NCBI GenBank assembly: GCA_041396245.1 | Contig: JAWKYW010000006.1 | Location: 101,972 to 165,971, forward strand | Origin: Desulfobacillus sp041396245 | GTDB taxonomy: Bacteria; Pseudomonadota; Gammaproteobacteria; Burkholderiales; Rhodocyclaceae | Length of the DNA stretch: 64,000 bases | Reading direction: 5' to 3' | Shown here: one piece after another, positions 26,837 to 34,483 of the stretch | Position numbering within the stretch: the first letter of the stretch is position 1 | How the letters are laid out: every line of letters starts with the position of its first letter | Notes under the pieces: model-generated | What the model was told of the DNA's origin: nothing | Databases searched by the model: none | What the model saw: only the letters and a program-made list of their open reading frames with translations | Made by a program: the position numbers and the translations under genes

Positions 26837-27481
26837 TCACGAATCGCAGCGTGCCCTGTGCATCCGCACGGCGCAAACCGTTCTCTGTTCCGTAGTGGCC
26901 TCGCCGTGCGTGCCGCTGGCGCTTGGGAACGCAGGGAGTGGCGTGCCTGCATCGCGCCGGCCGGCCGGGCGCAGCGCCTGCATGATGACTTCGCCCGACT
27001 CCTCGCGCAGCGCCTTGAAGCCGAGCCTTTCGGCCAGCGCCAGCATGGGCCGGTTGTCGTGCAGGCTGGAGAGCTGGAGGCGTTTCAGGCCGCGCGTCCA
27101 GGCCTGCGCCAGGAGATAGTCCATCAGGGCGCGGCCGACGCCCTTGTGGCGCAGCTGGTTGGAGACGGCGATGCCCAGTTCGGCGCAGGACAAAGCGCCG
27201 GGGCGGTTTTCCGCGCACATTTCGCTGCCCGGAATGGCGGAGAGCTCGGCGACGCCGACCAGGCGCTCGCCGTAGAAGGCGCCGAAGGCGACGCAGCCGT
27301 TGTCGAAGCGCATCTGCTCGACGTAGGCATGCACGGTCATCGGCGTCATGGTGCGGAAGAAACGCCAGTAGAGGGCGATGTCGTCCAGCTCCTCGAGGAA
27401 GAAGCGCTCGACGGCCTCGCGCTCGCCGGCGGCGAGCGTGCGGATCGTGATGGGCGGGACTGCTTCCATGCGTTTTGACAC
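26837..27481 (-). CDS. GNAT family N-acetyltransferase
   Basis: 214 residues. The acetyl-CoA motif A is seen in ELGIAVSNQLRHKGVGRALM near residue 120, with LSSLHDNRPMLALAERLGF forming motif B. The N-terminal half (ERFFLEELDDIALYWRFF) resembles GNAT domains attached to protein acetyltransferases of the Pat type, but there is no acyl-CoA synthetase domain. The C-terminal 40 residues are low complexity. The start is the ATG at 27481, or four codons further in. The substrate is unknown. Confidence 0.82.
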   Translation of the reverse strand: MSKRMEAVPPITIRTLAAGEREAVERFFLEELDDIALYWRFFRTMTPMTVHAYVEQMRFDNGCVAFGAFYGERLVGVAELSAIPGSEMCAENRPGALSCAELGIAVSNQLRHKGVGRALMDYLLAQAWTRGLKRLQLSSLHDNRPMLALAERLGFKALREESGEVIMQALRPAGRRDAGTPLPAFPSASGTHGEATTEQRTVCAVRMHRARCDS

Positions 27482-27584
27482 TCCGGTCGGCAGGGTCTTC
27501 GTGCCGATGACTTGAACTCTAGGACGTTTTGTCTATTCTGGGAAGGTACCGGCCTTGCCGGGACCCACAGAGAGAGGATAAAAC

Positions 27585-27830
27585 ATGAAAACCACAACGT
27601 TCGCATTGCTGGGCGGCCTCGTCCTGGCCAGCGGCCAGGCCTTCGCCTTCCATTGCCCGATGGACATGAAGAAGATCGACGAGGCGATGGCGAAGAACCC
27701 GAAGCTCTCCGCCGCGCAGATGGCCGAAGTGAAGAAGCTGCGTGCCGAGGGCGAGACCCTGCACAAGGCCGGCAAGCACCAGGAGTCGGTGGACATCCTG
27801 GGCAAGGCCATGAAGATGCTCAGTCTGTAG
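27585..27830 (+). CDS. Small exported protein of unknown function, 81 residues
   Basis: Signal peptide MKTTTFALLGGLVLASGQAFA, then a mature part of about 60 residues beginning FHCPMDMKKIDEAM and ending in helical KLRAEGETLHKAGKHQ. A ribosome-binding site (GAGAGGA) precedes the ATG. Many betaproteobacteria carry a similar small periplasmic protein; function unknown. Its TAG stop is the first TAG of a TAGGTCGG repeat. Confidence 0.75.
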   Translation: MKTTTFALLGGLVLASGQAFAFHCPMDMKKIDEAMAKNPKLSAAQMAEVKKLRAEGETLHKAGKHQESVDILGKAMKMLSL

Positions 27831-27896
27831 GTCGGCCTGAAGGCCGACTTGGGTCGCTTTTGTCGGCCTGAAGGCCGACCTGCGGCCCGACCTAGC
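27827..27896. repeat. TAGGTCGG repeat cluster between two convergent genes
   Basis: Copies at 27827-27848, 27862-27882 and a partial GGCCCGACCTAG at 27885-27895. The left end supplies the TAG stop of the 81-residue gene on the plus strand and the right end supplies the TAG stop of rhlE on the minus strand. Confidence 0.85.
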
Positions 27897-29265
27897 GACC
27901 CCGCGAGCCCGAATGATGCTGGGCGGCGTTGCCGCGCGAGGCATTGCCGCGTGCCGGCTTGCCCGGCCGGGGCGGTGCACTCCTCGGCGCATTCCCCTGG
28001 CGGTTGCCGCCGCGCGGACTGCCCGAGCGTTGCCCCTGGCCGCGCTTGCCGTTCTCGATCGGTTCCGCGCGAATGCTCGGGTCCGGCTCGAAGCCGGGCA
28101 GCACCACCTTCTCGATCTGTTTTTTCAGCAGGCGCTCGATGTCGCGCAGCAGGCCGAGCTCGTCGACGCAGACCAGCGAGACGGCATGGCCCGAGCTGCC
28201 GGCGCGGCCGGTGCGGCCGATGCGGTGCACATAATCCTCCGGCACGTTGGGCAGCTCGAAATTCACCACGTGCGGCAGTTGGTCGATGTCCAGCCCGCGC
28301 GCGGCGATGTCGGTGGCGACCAGCACGTTGAGCTTCATGCTCTTGAAGTCGGCCAGCGCCCGCGTGCGCGCGCCCTGGCTCTTGTTGCCGTGGATGGCGG
28401 CGGCGCTGATGTCGGCCTTGTTGAGCTTCTCGGCCAGCGCGTTGGCGCCGTGCTTGGTGCGCATGAAGACCAGCACCTGGTGCCAGTGGTGGTCGTCGAT
28501 CAGCTTGATCAGCAGGTCGCGCTTCTTCGCCTTGTCGACGGGATAGACGCGCTGGGTCACCAGGTCGGCGGTGGCATTGCGCGGCGCAACCTCGACCAGT
28601 TGCGGGTCGCGCAGCAGGCCGTTGGCCAGGCCGCGGATGTCGTCGGAGAAGGTGGCGGAGAAGAGCAGGGTCTGCTTTTGCTTCGGTACCAGCGCGAGCA
28701 CTTTCCTGATGTCGTGGATGAAGCCCATGTCGAGCATGCGGTCGGCTTCGTCCAGCACGAGGATCTCGATGCCCGACAGGTCGACGGTGCGCTGGCCGAC
28801 GTGGTCGAGCAGGCGGCCCGGCGTGGCGACGAGAATGTCGACGCCGCCCTTCAGCGCCTTGATCTGCGGCCCGATGCCGACGCCGCCGAACACCAGCGCG
28901 GTTTTCAGCGGAAGGAAATGGCCGTAGGTGCGCACGCTTTCCTCGACCTGGGCGGCGAGTTCGCGCGTCGGCGTCAGCACCAGCACGCGCGGCTTGCCGC
29001 GGGCGGCAGCCGGTTTCGTGCTGAGCAATTGCAGAATGGGCAGGGTGAAGCCGGCGGTCTTGCCGGTGCCGGTCTGGGCGGCGGCCATCAGGTCGCGGCC
29101 GGCGAGCACGACGGGAATCGCCTTGGCCTGGATCGGCGTCGGCTCGGTGTAGCCTTCTTCGGCAATGGCGCGAAGAATCTCGGCGCGCAGGCCGAGTTCG
29201 GTAAATCGCAGATTCAGTGAAGACTCATGCCCGCCTGCGGGCGTGACGTCGGAGCTAAAACTCAT
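27892..29265 (-). CDS. rhlE: DEAD-box ATP-dependent RNA helicase, RhlE type
   Basis: A 457-residue RNA helicase acting in ribosome assembly and RNA turnover. Q motif (EPTPIQAKAIP), Walker A AAQTGTGKT, DEAD motif in VLDEADRMLDMGF, SATF, and motif VI HRIGRTGRAG are all present. The C-terminal 80 residues are basic, Arg/Gly/Ser rich and unstructured, typical of RhlE. A 163-bp leader separates it from the next gene upstream. Its stop codon lies in a dispersed repeat. Confidence 0.93.
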   Translation of the reverse strand: MSFSSDVTPAGGHESSLNLRFTELGLRAEILRAIAEEGYTEPTPIQAKAIPVVLAGRDLMAAAQTGTGKTAGFTLPILQLLSTKPAAARGKPRVLVLTPTRELAAQVEESVRTYGHFLPLKTALVFGGVGIGPQIKALKGGVDILVATPGRLLDHVGQRTVDLSGIEILVLDEADRMLDMGFIHDIRKVLALVPKQKQTLLFSATFSDDIRGLANGLLRDPQLVEVAPRNATADLVTQRVYPVDKAKKRDLLIKLIDDHHWHQVLVFMRTKHGANALAEKLNKADISAAAIHGNKSQGARTRALADFKSMKLNVLVATDIAARGLDIDQLPHVVNFELPNVPEDYVHRIGRTGRAGSSGHAVSLVCVDELGLLRDIERLLKKQIEKVVLPGFEPDPSIRAEPIENGKRGQGQRSGSPRGGNRQGNAPRSAPPRPGKPARGNASRGNAAQHHSGSRGR

Positions 29266-29428
29266 GACGTTGTTCCTGGATCAGCCTCGCCTTGGCGGCG
29301 ATCAGTCTGGGCAGGATCTCGTTGGGAGAATGAAGACGCGAATGGAAGAGACGCGGCGCGCGGCAAGCTGACTGATTGAAGGCCAGCGCGGCGCGCAGTG
29401 TAACACCTTTATGCCGCGCGGGAGGGAA

Positions 29429-30334
29429 TTAATCCGGCGGGGCGAGCACGCGCAGCGCGCGCGGCAGGAGCGTGAAGCGCACCGGCGCATGGCCGATCAG
29501 CTCGCCGTCGGCCTCCACCGGCAGCGGGCCGGCAGCGACGCTGCCTTCCGCCTCGCGCAGAGCCAGCACCTTCGGGTGGTCGAGCAGGGTGCCGTCGAAC
29601 AGCTTGCGCAGGCTTTTCAGTACTTCCCAGCGCGACAGCGCCTTGATCAGGATGACGTCGAAGAGGCCATCGTCCGCCTCGGCTGACGGCGCCACGTTCA
29701 TGCCGCTGCCGCAGTAGCGGCCGATGGCGAAGAACAGCACGAAGGCGCGGGTGTCGATCCTGCGCTCGGCAAAAGTCAGTCCCAGCGACACGGCGTCGTA
29801 GGTCAGCAGGCCCTTCGCCAGGCCGGCCAGATAGGCCATCGGCCCGAGCGTGCGGTCGGGCAGGGCCTCGACGACATGGGCGTCGAAGCCGAGGCCGGCG
29901 ACATTGACGAAATGCCGTCGCGTGCCGTCATCGAACTCGGCCACGCCGGCGTCCTGCAGGCGGCTCGTGCCGGCCGCCATCAGCGCGGCGACCTCGGCGT
30001 AGTCCTTCGGCATGCGCAGGCCGCGCGCCCAGTCGTTGCCGGTGCCGATCGGCATGACGCCGAGCACGACCTCGGCCGTCGGTGCGGCCTGCTGGCGAAA
30101 GATGCCGTTGGCGCATTCGTTGACCGTGCCGTCGCCGCCGATGGCGAGGACCTGCCGGCAGCCGCCCTCGACCGCGCGTGCGACCAGCTCGACGGCATGA
30201 CCAGGATGTTCGCTGACGACCAGATCGAAGTCGACCCCGTGCCGGCGCAGCACCGCCTCGATCTCGTGGCGATGGTGCATCGCCCGGCCCTGGCCGGAGA
30301 TGGGGTTGAGTACGACTAGCCACTGATTTTCCAT
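29429..30334 (-). CDS. Diacylglycerol kinase-family lipid kinase
   Basis: A 301-residue protein from the ATG at 30334 with the DAGK catalytic fold. LNPISGQGR near the N-terminus binds the phosphates, and AIGGDGTVNECANGI is the nucleotide-binding signature; VMPIGTGNDWARGL is the third conserved loop. It resembles YegS/DgkB/BmrU proteins that phosphorylate diacylglycerol or related lipids at the membrane. The true lipid substrate cannot be told. Confidence 0.88.
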   Translation of the reverse strand: MENQWLVVLNPISGQGRAMHHRHEIEAVLRRHGVDFDLVVSEHPGHAVELVARAVEGGCRQVLAIGGDGTVNECANGIFRQQAAPTAEVVLGVMPIGTGNDWARGLRMPKDYAEVAALMAAGTSRLQDAGVAEFDDGTRRHFVNVAGLGFDAHVVEALPDRTLGPMAYLAGLAKGLLTYDAVSLGLTFAERRIDTRAFVLFFAIGRYCGSGMNVAPSAEADDGLFDVILIKALSRWEVLKSLRKLFDGTLLDHPKVLALREAEGSVAAGPLPVEADGELIGHAPVRFTLLPRALRVLAPPD

Positions 30335-30414
30335 GAGAGTAGGATACAACGCCAGCGGAATGCGGGCCGCTTTTCCACAACAAAACGAAGCTAGCCATAA
30401 GAGAGGATCACGCC

Positions 30415-31596
30415 ATGGATAAACATCGCTGCCGTCTGATTCTTGCCGTTTGTGCTATTGGTTTGCTTCAGCTTCTACAACCCGGGCTGTCCCATGCCAG
30501 CGGCGCTTCGGATAATGTATTCAAAGACGATCAAGTAAGAAATGCCGTGGATGCTGTCGAGTCCGAGCTTGAAGCCTGGTACAGCGGCGGCAGATCGATC
30601 AAGGGGGACAAGTCTGGTGGTGGTACCGTGAGGGGCGCCAGCGGAAACATGATGGAGCTGTTAAGAAACAGCGACAAGCTCATATGCAGCGCCTGGATCA
30701 TAGCGTTCCGCCAGGAATTGCAGCGCCTTGTCACGAGCGACTGCCTCAATCCGCCCCTTGAGCTGATTCGGGCCGCGGAGGATCTTTTGCGCCGGGTCGA
30801 AAAGGCGTGCATGCCTGTGCTCGATCCGGATACTGCCAAGGCTTCAATTCCGGCTCCCGTTAGTTCAGCTCCAGAGACGGAGAAGGCGAAGCCCGTCCAG
30901 GGTCGGCCGTTCGTACCCCGGCCGGGCTGGACGATTACCGACGAGATATGCGCCAGGCAGTGCGAAAAAGAGAGCGCGGCGGCTCAGCGCGCGGACTGGA
31001 ACAGGCATCGTGCCGAGGAGAATGAAAGCAAGGCGCGCGACCGTCTCAGTGCCGCAGAGCGCGAATTGAACTCTGACCGGGAGAACCTGACCAAGGCAGA
31101 GGCTCGGCTTCAGAAAACGCAGGCAAACCTGAAAAAGCTTGAGGCATTCTACAAAAAGGCCGGAGGGGTCAATAGAGGCAGGGGCAGCGATTCGAGCCTT
31201 TCCAGTGCGCGGGGGAATGCCAGGGACGCACAACAGGAGGTACGGACTTCACGCCGCCGCGTCGAACTTGGCGAGCAGAAGCTGTCAGAAGCCAGACGCG
31301 CCGCGGATTCGGCAAAAGCCGCGAGAGAGCGTGCCGATCAGGAAGCCGAAAGAGCAAGAAAGGCCCTGGAGGATTGCTTGCGCGGCTGCTACAAGAAAGC
31401 CAGGAGCGCAACGGGTGGGGGCTCATGCATGGCACCGGATTCTGCCGGCAGCTCGACTGTAGGCACCTCGTCCGGGACGTCTGCGGGCACGACCCCGGAG
31501 ACGGCGTCCGGAACCGCGACGGGCACGCCAGGAGGGAGTTCCGCGGAAACCGACACGAGCACTTCCGGCGGGTTCTATTCGCCGAGCGGCGAGTGA
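30415..31596 (+). CDS. Secreted coiled-coil protein with Ser/Thr/Gly-rich tail, unknown
   Basis: 393 residues. A signal peptide ends near SHASGASD. A globular N-terminal part to about residue 150 has three cysteines (LICSAW, SDCLNP, KACMPV). Residues about 180-320 are strongly charged and helical (ERELNSDRENLTKAEARLQ), a long coiled coil bracketed by CARQCEKE and CLRGCYKK, which could form disulfides at its ends. The last 60 residues are Ser/Thr/Gly repeats (GTSSGTSAGTTPETASGT). Its base composition is less G+C-biased than its neighbours and no family is recognised. It may be a transferred surface or envelope protein. Confidence 0.75.
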   Translation: MDKHRCRLILAVCAIGLLQLLQPGLSHASGASDNVFKDDQVRNAVDAVESELEAWYSGGRSIKGDKSGGGTVRGASGNMMELLRNSDKLICSAWIIAFRQELQRLVTSDCLNPPLELIRAAEDLLRRVEKACMPVLDPDTAKASIPAPVSSAPETEKAKPVQGRPFVPRPGWTITDEICARQCEKESAAAQRADWNRHRAEENESKARDRLSAAERELNSDRENLTKAEARLQKTQANLKKLEAFYKKAGGVNRGRGSDSSLSSARGNARDAQQEVRTSRRRVELGEQKLSEARRAADSAKAARERADQEAERARKALEDCLRGCYKKARSATGGGSCMAPDSAGSSTVGTSSGTSAGTTPETASGTATGTPGGSSAETDTSTSGGFYSPSGE

Positions 31597-31726
31597 GGGA
31601 TATGCCAAACGATTCCCGTCCCGCCGACTGATTCGCCGGCGATCGGGAGGCGCGTCGGAGCGCAGGCCCTAGCCAAAACAGGAAATGCATCGGAAAATGG
31701 GCGCCTTCCTGTTTTCCGGCGTCCAC

Positions 31727-33190
31727 ATGAAATACCGCGACCTGCGCGATTTTATCGCGCAACTCGAACAACTCGGCGAGCTGAAGCGCATATCGGTCCC
31801 GGTCGATCCGCATCTGGAGATGACCGAGGTGTGCGACCGCGTGCTGCGCGCGGGCGGGCCGGCGCTGCTGTTCGAGAAGCCGGAGGGGCATGCGATGCCC
31901 GTCCTCGCCAACCTGTTCGGCACGCCGCATCGCGTCGCCCTGGGCATGGGGGCGGAATCGATGGCCGCCCTGCGCGAGGTCGGCACGCTGCTCGCCGCGC
32001 TGAGGGAGCCCGAGCCGCCGAAGGGGTTGCGCGACGCCTGGGACAAGCTGCCGCTGATCAGGAAGGTGCTCGACATGGCGCCGAAGGAAGTCTCTTCCGC
32101 GCCGTGCCGGGAAGTGGTGTGGGAGGGTGATGGCGTCGACCTGTCGCGCCTGCCGATCCAGACCTGCTGGCCGGGAGACGTGGCGCCGCTCATCACCTGG
32201 GGCCTGACCGTCACGCGCGGCCCGTTGAAGGCGCGCCAGAACCTCGGCATCTACCGCCAGCAGGTGATCGCCTGCAACAAGGTCATCATGCGCTGGCTGC
32301 CGCACCGCGGCGGCGCGCTGGATTTCCGCGACCATTGCCTGAAGCATCCCGGCCAGCCCTTCCCGGTGGCGGTGGCGCTGGGCGCCGATCCGGCCACCCT
32401 CCTCGCCGCGGTGACGCCGCTGCCGGACACGCTCTCCGAATACCAGTTCGCCGGCCTGCTGCGCGGGGCGAAAACGGAAGTCGTGAAGTGCCTCGGTTCC
32501 GACTTGCAGGTGCCGGCTGCCGCCGAGATCGTGCTCGAAGGCGCCATTCATCCGAATGAAACCGCGGTCGAAGGCCCCTACGGCGACCACACCGGCTACT
32601 ACAACGAGCAGGCCGAATTCCCGGTGTTCACGATCGAGCGCATGACGATGCGGCGCGATCCGATCTACCACTCGACCTACACCGGCAAGCCGCCCGACGA
32701 GCCGGCGATGCTGGGCGTGGCGCTGAATGAGGTCTTCGTGCCGCTGCTGCAGAAGCAGTTTCCGGAGATCGTCGACTTCTACCTGCCGCCCGAGGGCTGT
32801 TCCTACCGTCTGGCGGTGGTGAGCATGAAGAAGCAGTACCCCGGCCACGCCAAGCGCGTGATGTTCGGCATCTGGAGCTTCCTGCGCCAGTTCATGTACA
32901 CCAAGTTCATCGTCGTCGTCGACGACGACATCGACGTGCGCGACTGGAAGGAAGTGGTGTGGGCGCTGACGACGCGCGTCGACGCCGCGCGCGACACCCT
33001 GATCGCGCAGAACACGCCGATCGACTACCTCGACTTCGCTTCGCCGGTGGCGGGGCTGGGCAGCAAGATGGGCATCGACGCGACCAGCAAGTGGCCGGGC
33101 GAAACCGGCCGCGAGTGGGGCCGCGCCATCGTGCAGGACGCCGACGTGAAGCGGCGCGTGGATGAACTCTGGAAAGACCTGGGTTTGTAG
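31727..33190 (+). CDS. ubiD: 4-hydroxy-3-polyprenylbenzoate decarboxylase
   Basis: The prenylated-FMN-dependent decarboxylase acts in ubiquinone synthesis after UbiA. The 487-residue protein starts MKYRDLRDF at 31727; a Met 42 bp upstream is atypical. Family blocks: HRVALGMG, the Arg/Glu region NLGIYRQQVI, EGPYGDHTGYYNE, YHSTYTGKPPDEPAMLG and KMGIDATSKWPGE. The length is normal. No strong ribosome-binding site is visible. The TAG stop falls exactly at the start of a TAGGTCGG repeat. Confidence 0.95.
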   Translation: MKYRDLRDFIAQLEQLGELKRISVPVDPHLEMTEVCDRVLRAGGPALLFEKPEGHAMPVLANLFGTPHRVALGMGAESMAALREVGTLLAALREPEPPKGLRDAWDKLPLIRKVLDMAPKEVSSAPCREVVWEGDGVDLSRLPIQTCWPGDVAPLITWGLTVTRGPLKARQNLGIYRQQVIACNKVIMRWLPHRGGALDFRDHCLKHPGQPFPVAVALGADPATLLAAVTPLPDTLSEYQFAGLLRGAKTEVVKCLGSDLQVPAAAEIVLEGAIHPNETAVEGPYGDHTGYYNEQAEFPVFTIERMTMRRDPIYHSTYTGKPPDEPAMLGVALNEVFVPLLQKQFPEIVDFYLPPEGCSYRLAVVSMKKQYPGHAKRVMFGIWSFLRQFMYTKFIVVVDDDIDVRDWKEVVWALTTRVDAARDTLIAQNTPIDYLDFASPVAGLGSKMGIDATSKWPGETGREWGRAIVQDADVKRRVDELWKDLGL

Positions 33191-33253
33191 GTCGGCCTTC
33201 AGGCCGACTTGGGCGGACGCTAGGGCATACTGTCGGGCTGAAGCCCGACCTAC
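33187..33253. repeat. TAGGTCGG repeat pair after ubiD
   Basis: GTAGGTCGGCC TTCAGGCCGAC at 33187-33208 and GTCGGGCTGAAGCCCGACC plus TAC at 33232-33253. The second copy uses the GGGCTGAAGCCC variant also found in fdsA. The first supplies the ubiD stop codon; the second ends just before the ribosome-binding site of the next gene (GGAGGAACC). Confidence 0.88.
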
Positions 33254-33262
33254 GGAGGAACC

Positions 33263-33670
33263 ATGACCGATATCGACCACGCCACCGGCCAGGCCCGGCC
33301 GCCGCAGGGGCTGGTGACCCTGACCCACATCATCTACGGCCTGCACGCCTTCAGCGCCGTGACCGGCCTGCTCGGCACGGCCTTCGTCGTCACCGCCTTC
33401 CTCAGCGGCTGGCCGTCGATCATCGCCGTGGTGCTCAACTACGTGAAGCGCAGCGAGACGCGCGGCACCTTCCTCGAATCGCACTTCCGCTGGCAGATCC
33501 GCACCTTCTGGTTCGCCCTGCTGTGGGTGGTGGTCGCCGTGCTGGCGGGACTGACTGTGGTCGGCCTGCCGTTCGCCTGGATCGTTGCCGTCCTGGCCGG
33601 CCTGTGGGTGCTCTACCGCATCGCCCGTGGCTGGCTGCGGCTGTTGTCGGAGAAGAGCATGCCGGAATGA
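33263..33670 (+). CDS. DUF4870-like small membrane protein
   Basis: 135 residues with three or four membrane helices (about 23-48, 77-100 and 102-120). Between the first two lies the conserved polar segment NYVKRSETRGTFLESHFRWQIRTFW, typical of DUF4870/YidB-type membrane proteins. A GGAGGAACC ribosome-binding site precedes the ATG. The stop overlaps the next start by 4 bp (ATGA). Function unknown. Confidence 0.78.
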   Translation: MTDIDHATGQARPPQGLVTLTHIIYGLHAFSAVTGLLGTAFVVTAFLSGWPSIIAVVLNYVKRSETRGTFLESHFRWQIRTFWFALLWVVVAVLAGLTVVGLPFAWIVAVLAGLWVLYRIARGWLRLLSEKSMPE

Positions 33671-34233
33671 GCGGAAACAAGCCGGCCGGCGAACGCTTTT
33701 GCCTCTACGACACGACCGCGTTGCAGGAAGTGCTCGACCGCATGGCGGCCCAGGCGGCGACCTTCCTCGCCGCCGAGCCCGATCCGCTGCTGCTGGGAAT
33801 CCTCCGCCGCGGCGTGCCGCTGGCGCAGATGCTGCAGGAACGCCTCAGGCGGCGGCATGGCCTGGACTTGCCCTGCTATGGCCTGCAGCTCAAGCGCTAC
33901 GCCGACGACCTGACCCTGCTGCATCCCGAGACCGAGCTCACCGAGAACGCCGAGTTCTCCGCGCGCGACCTTGCGCGCACCACGGTGCTGGTGGTGGATG
34001 ACGTGCTCTACGAGGGGCATTCGCTGGCCCGCGTGCTGGCCTATCTGTCGCGGCGCGGTGCGCCGGTGATCCGCATTGCCGTGCTCGCCGACCGCTGCGT
34101 GGCGAAGCTGCCGATCCGCGCCAGCATCGTCGGCGTCAAGCTGCAGGTGGCGGCGGGCGACGTCGTCGAATGCTGCGTGCCGCCCTACGAGGACGGACTG
34201 AAGATCGAGTTGCTGCGACCCTCAGGCGCCTGA
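33667..34233 (+). CDS. Phosphoribosyltransferase, PyrR-like
   Basis: 188 residues with a type I phosphoribosyltransferase fold. The PRPP-binding loop reads VLVVDDVLYEGHSLA, close to the VDDVLYTGRT of PyrR, and an N-terminal GILRRGVPLA supplies the PP loop. PyrR proteins bind uracil/UMP and either regulate pyrimidine genes or make UMP. The usual TGRT being EGHS makes a regulatory or altered-substrate role possible. It is translationally coupled to the preceding membrane gene; no pyr genes are nearby. Confidence 0.82.
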   Translation: MSGNKPAGERFCLYDTTALQEVLDRMAAQAATFLAAEPDPLLLGILRRGVPLAQMLQERLRRRHGLDLPCYGLQLKRYADDLTLLHPETELTENAEFSARDLARTTVLVVDDVLYEGHSLARVLAYLSRRGAPVIRIAVLADRCVAKLPIRASIVGVKLQVAAGDVVECCVPPYEDGLKIELLRPSGA

Positions 34234-34470
34234 GTCCCGCCCTGGGCCGCCGCCTGCCTCGGGCAGTTCGCAGGCATCCTTCGCGCAGCGCCCGCCCATC
34301 GAGAAGTAGCGGAACCAGACCCACAGCAGCAGCGGCAGCGCGCCGACGAGGGCGTAGTCGAGCGCCGTCAGCGCCGCCTCGCCGCGCCACCAGGCCACTG
34401 CCGTCTGCACCGAGACGATGATCAGCAGCATGCAGGCGAAGGCGGCGAGGAAGAGGGCCAGGAGGCGCAT
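34222..34470 (-). CDS. Small membrane protein, 82 residues
   Basis: Two hydrophobic helices (about residues 2-26 and 40-58) followed by a short tail with two Cys (GGRCAKDACELPE). It starts 13 bp after the copper receptor stop and on the same strand, so it is probably co-transcribed. It converges on the phosphoribosyltransferase gene with a 12-bp overlap. No family recognised; the CxxxxC tail could bind metal. Confidence 0.6.
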   Translation of the reverse strand: MRLLALFLAAFACMLLIIVSVQTAVAWWRGEAALTALDYALVGALPLLLWVWFRYFSMGGRCAKDACELPEAGGGPGRDSGA

Positions 34471-34483
34471 GCCGGACAGGCTA

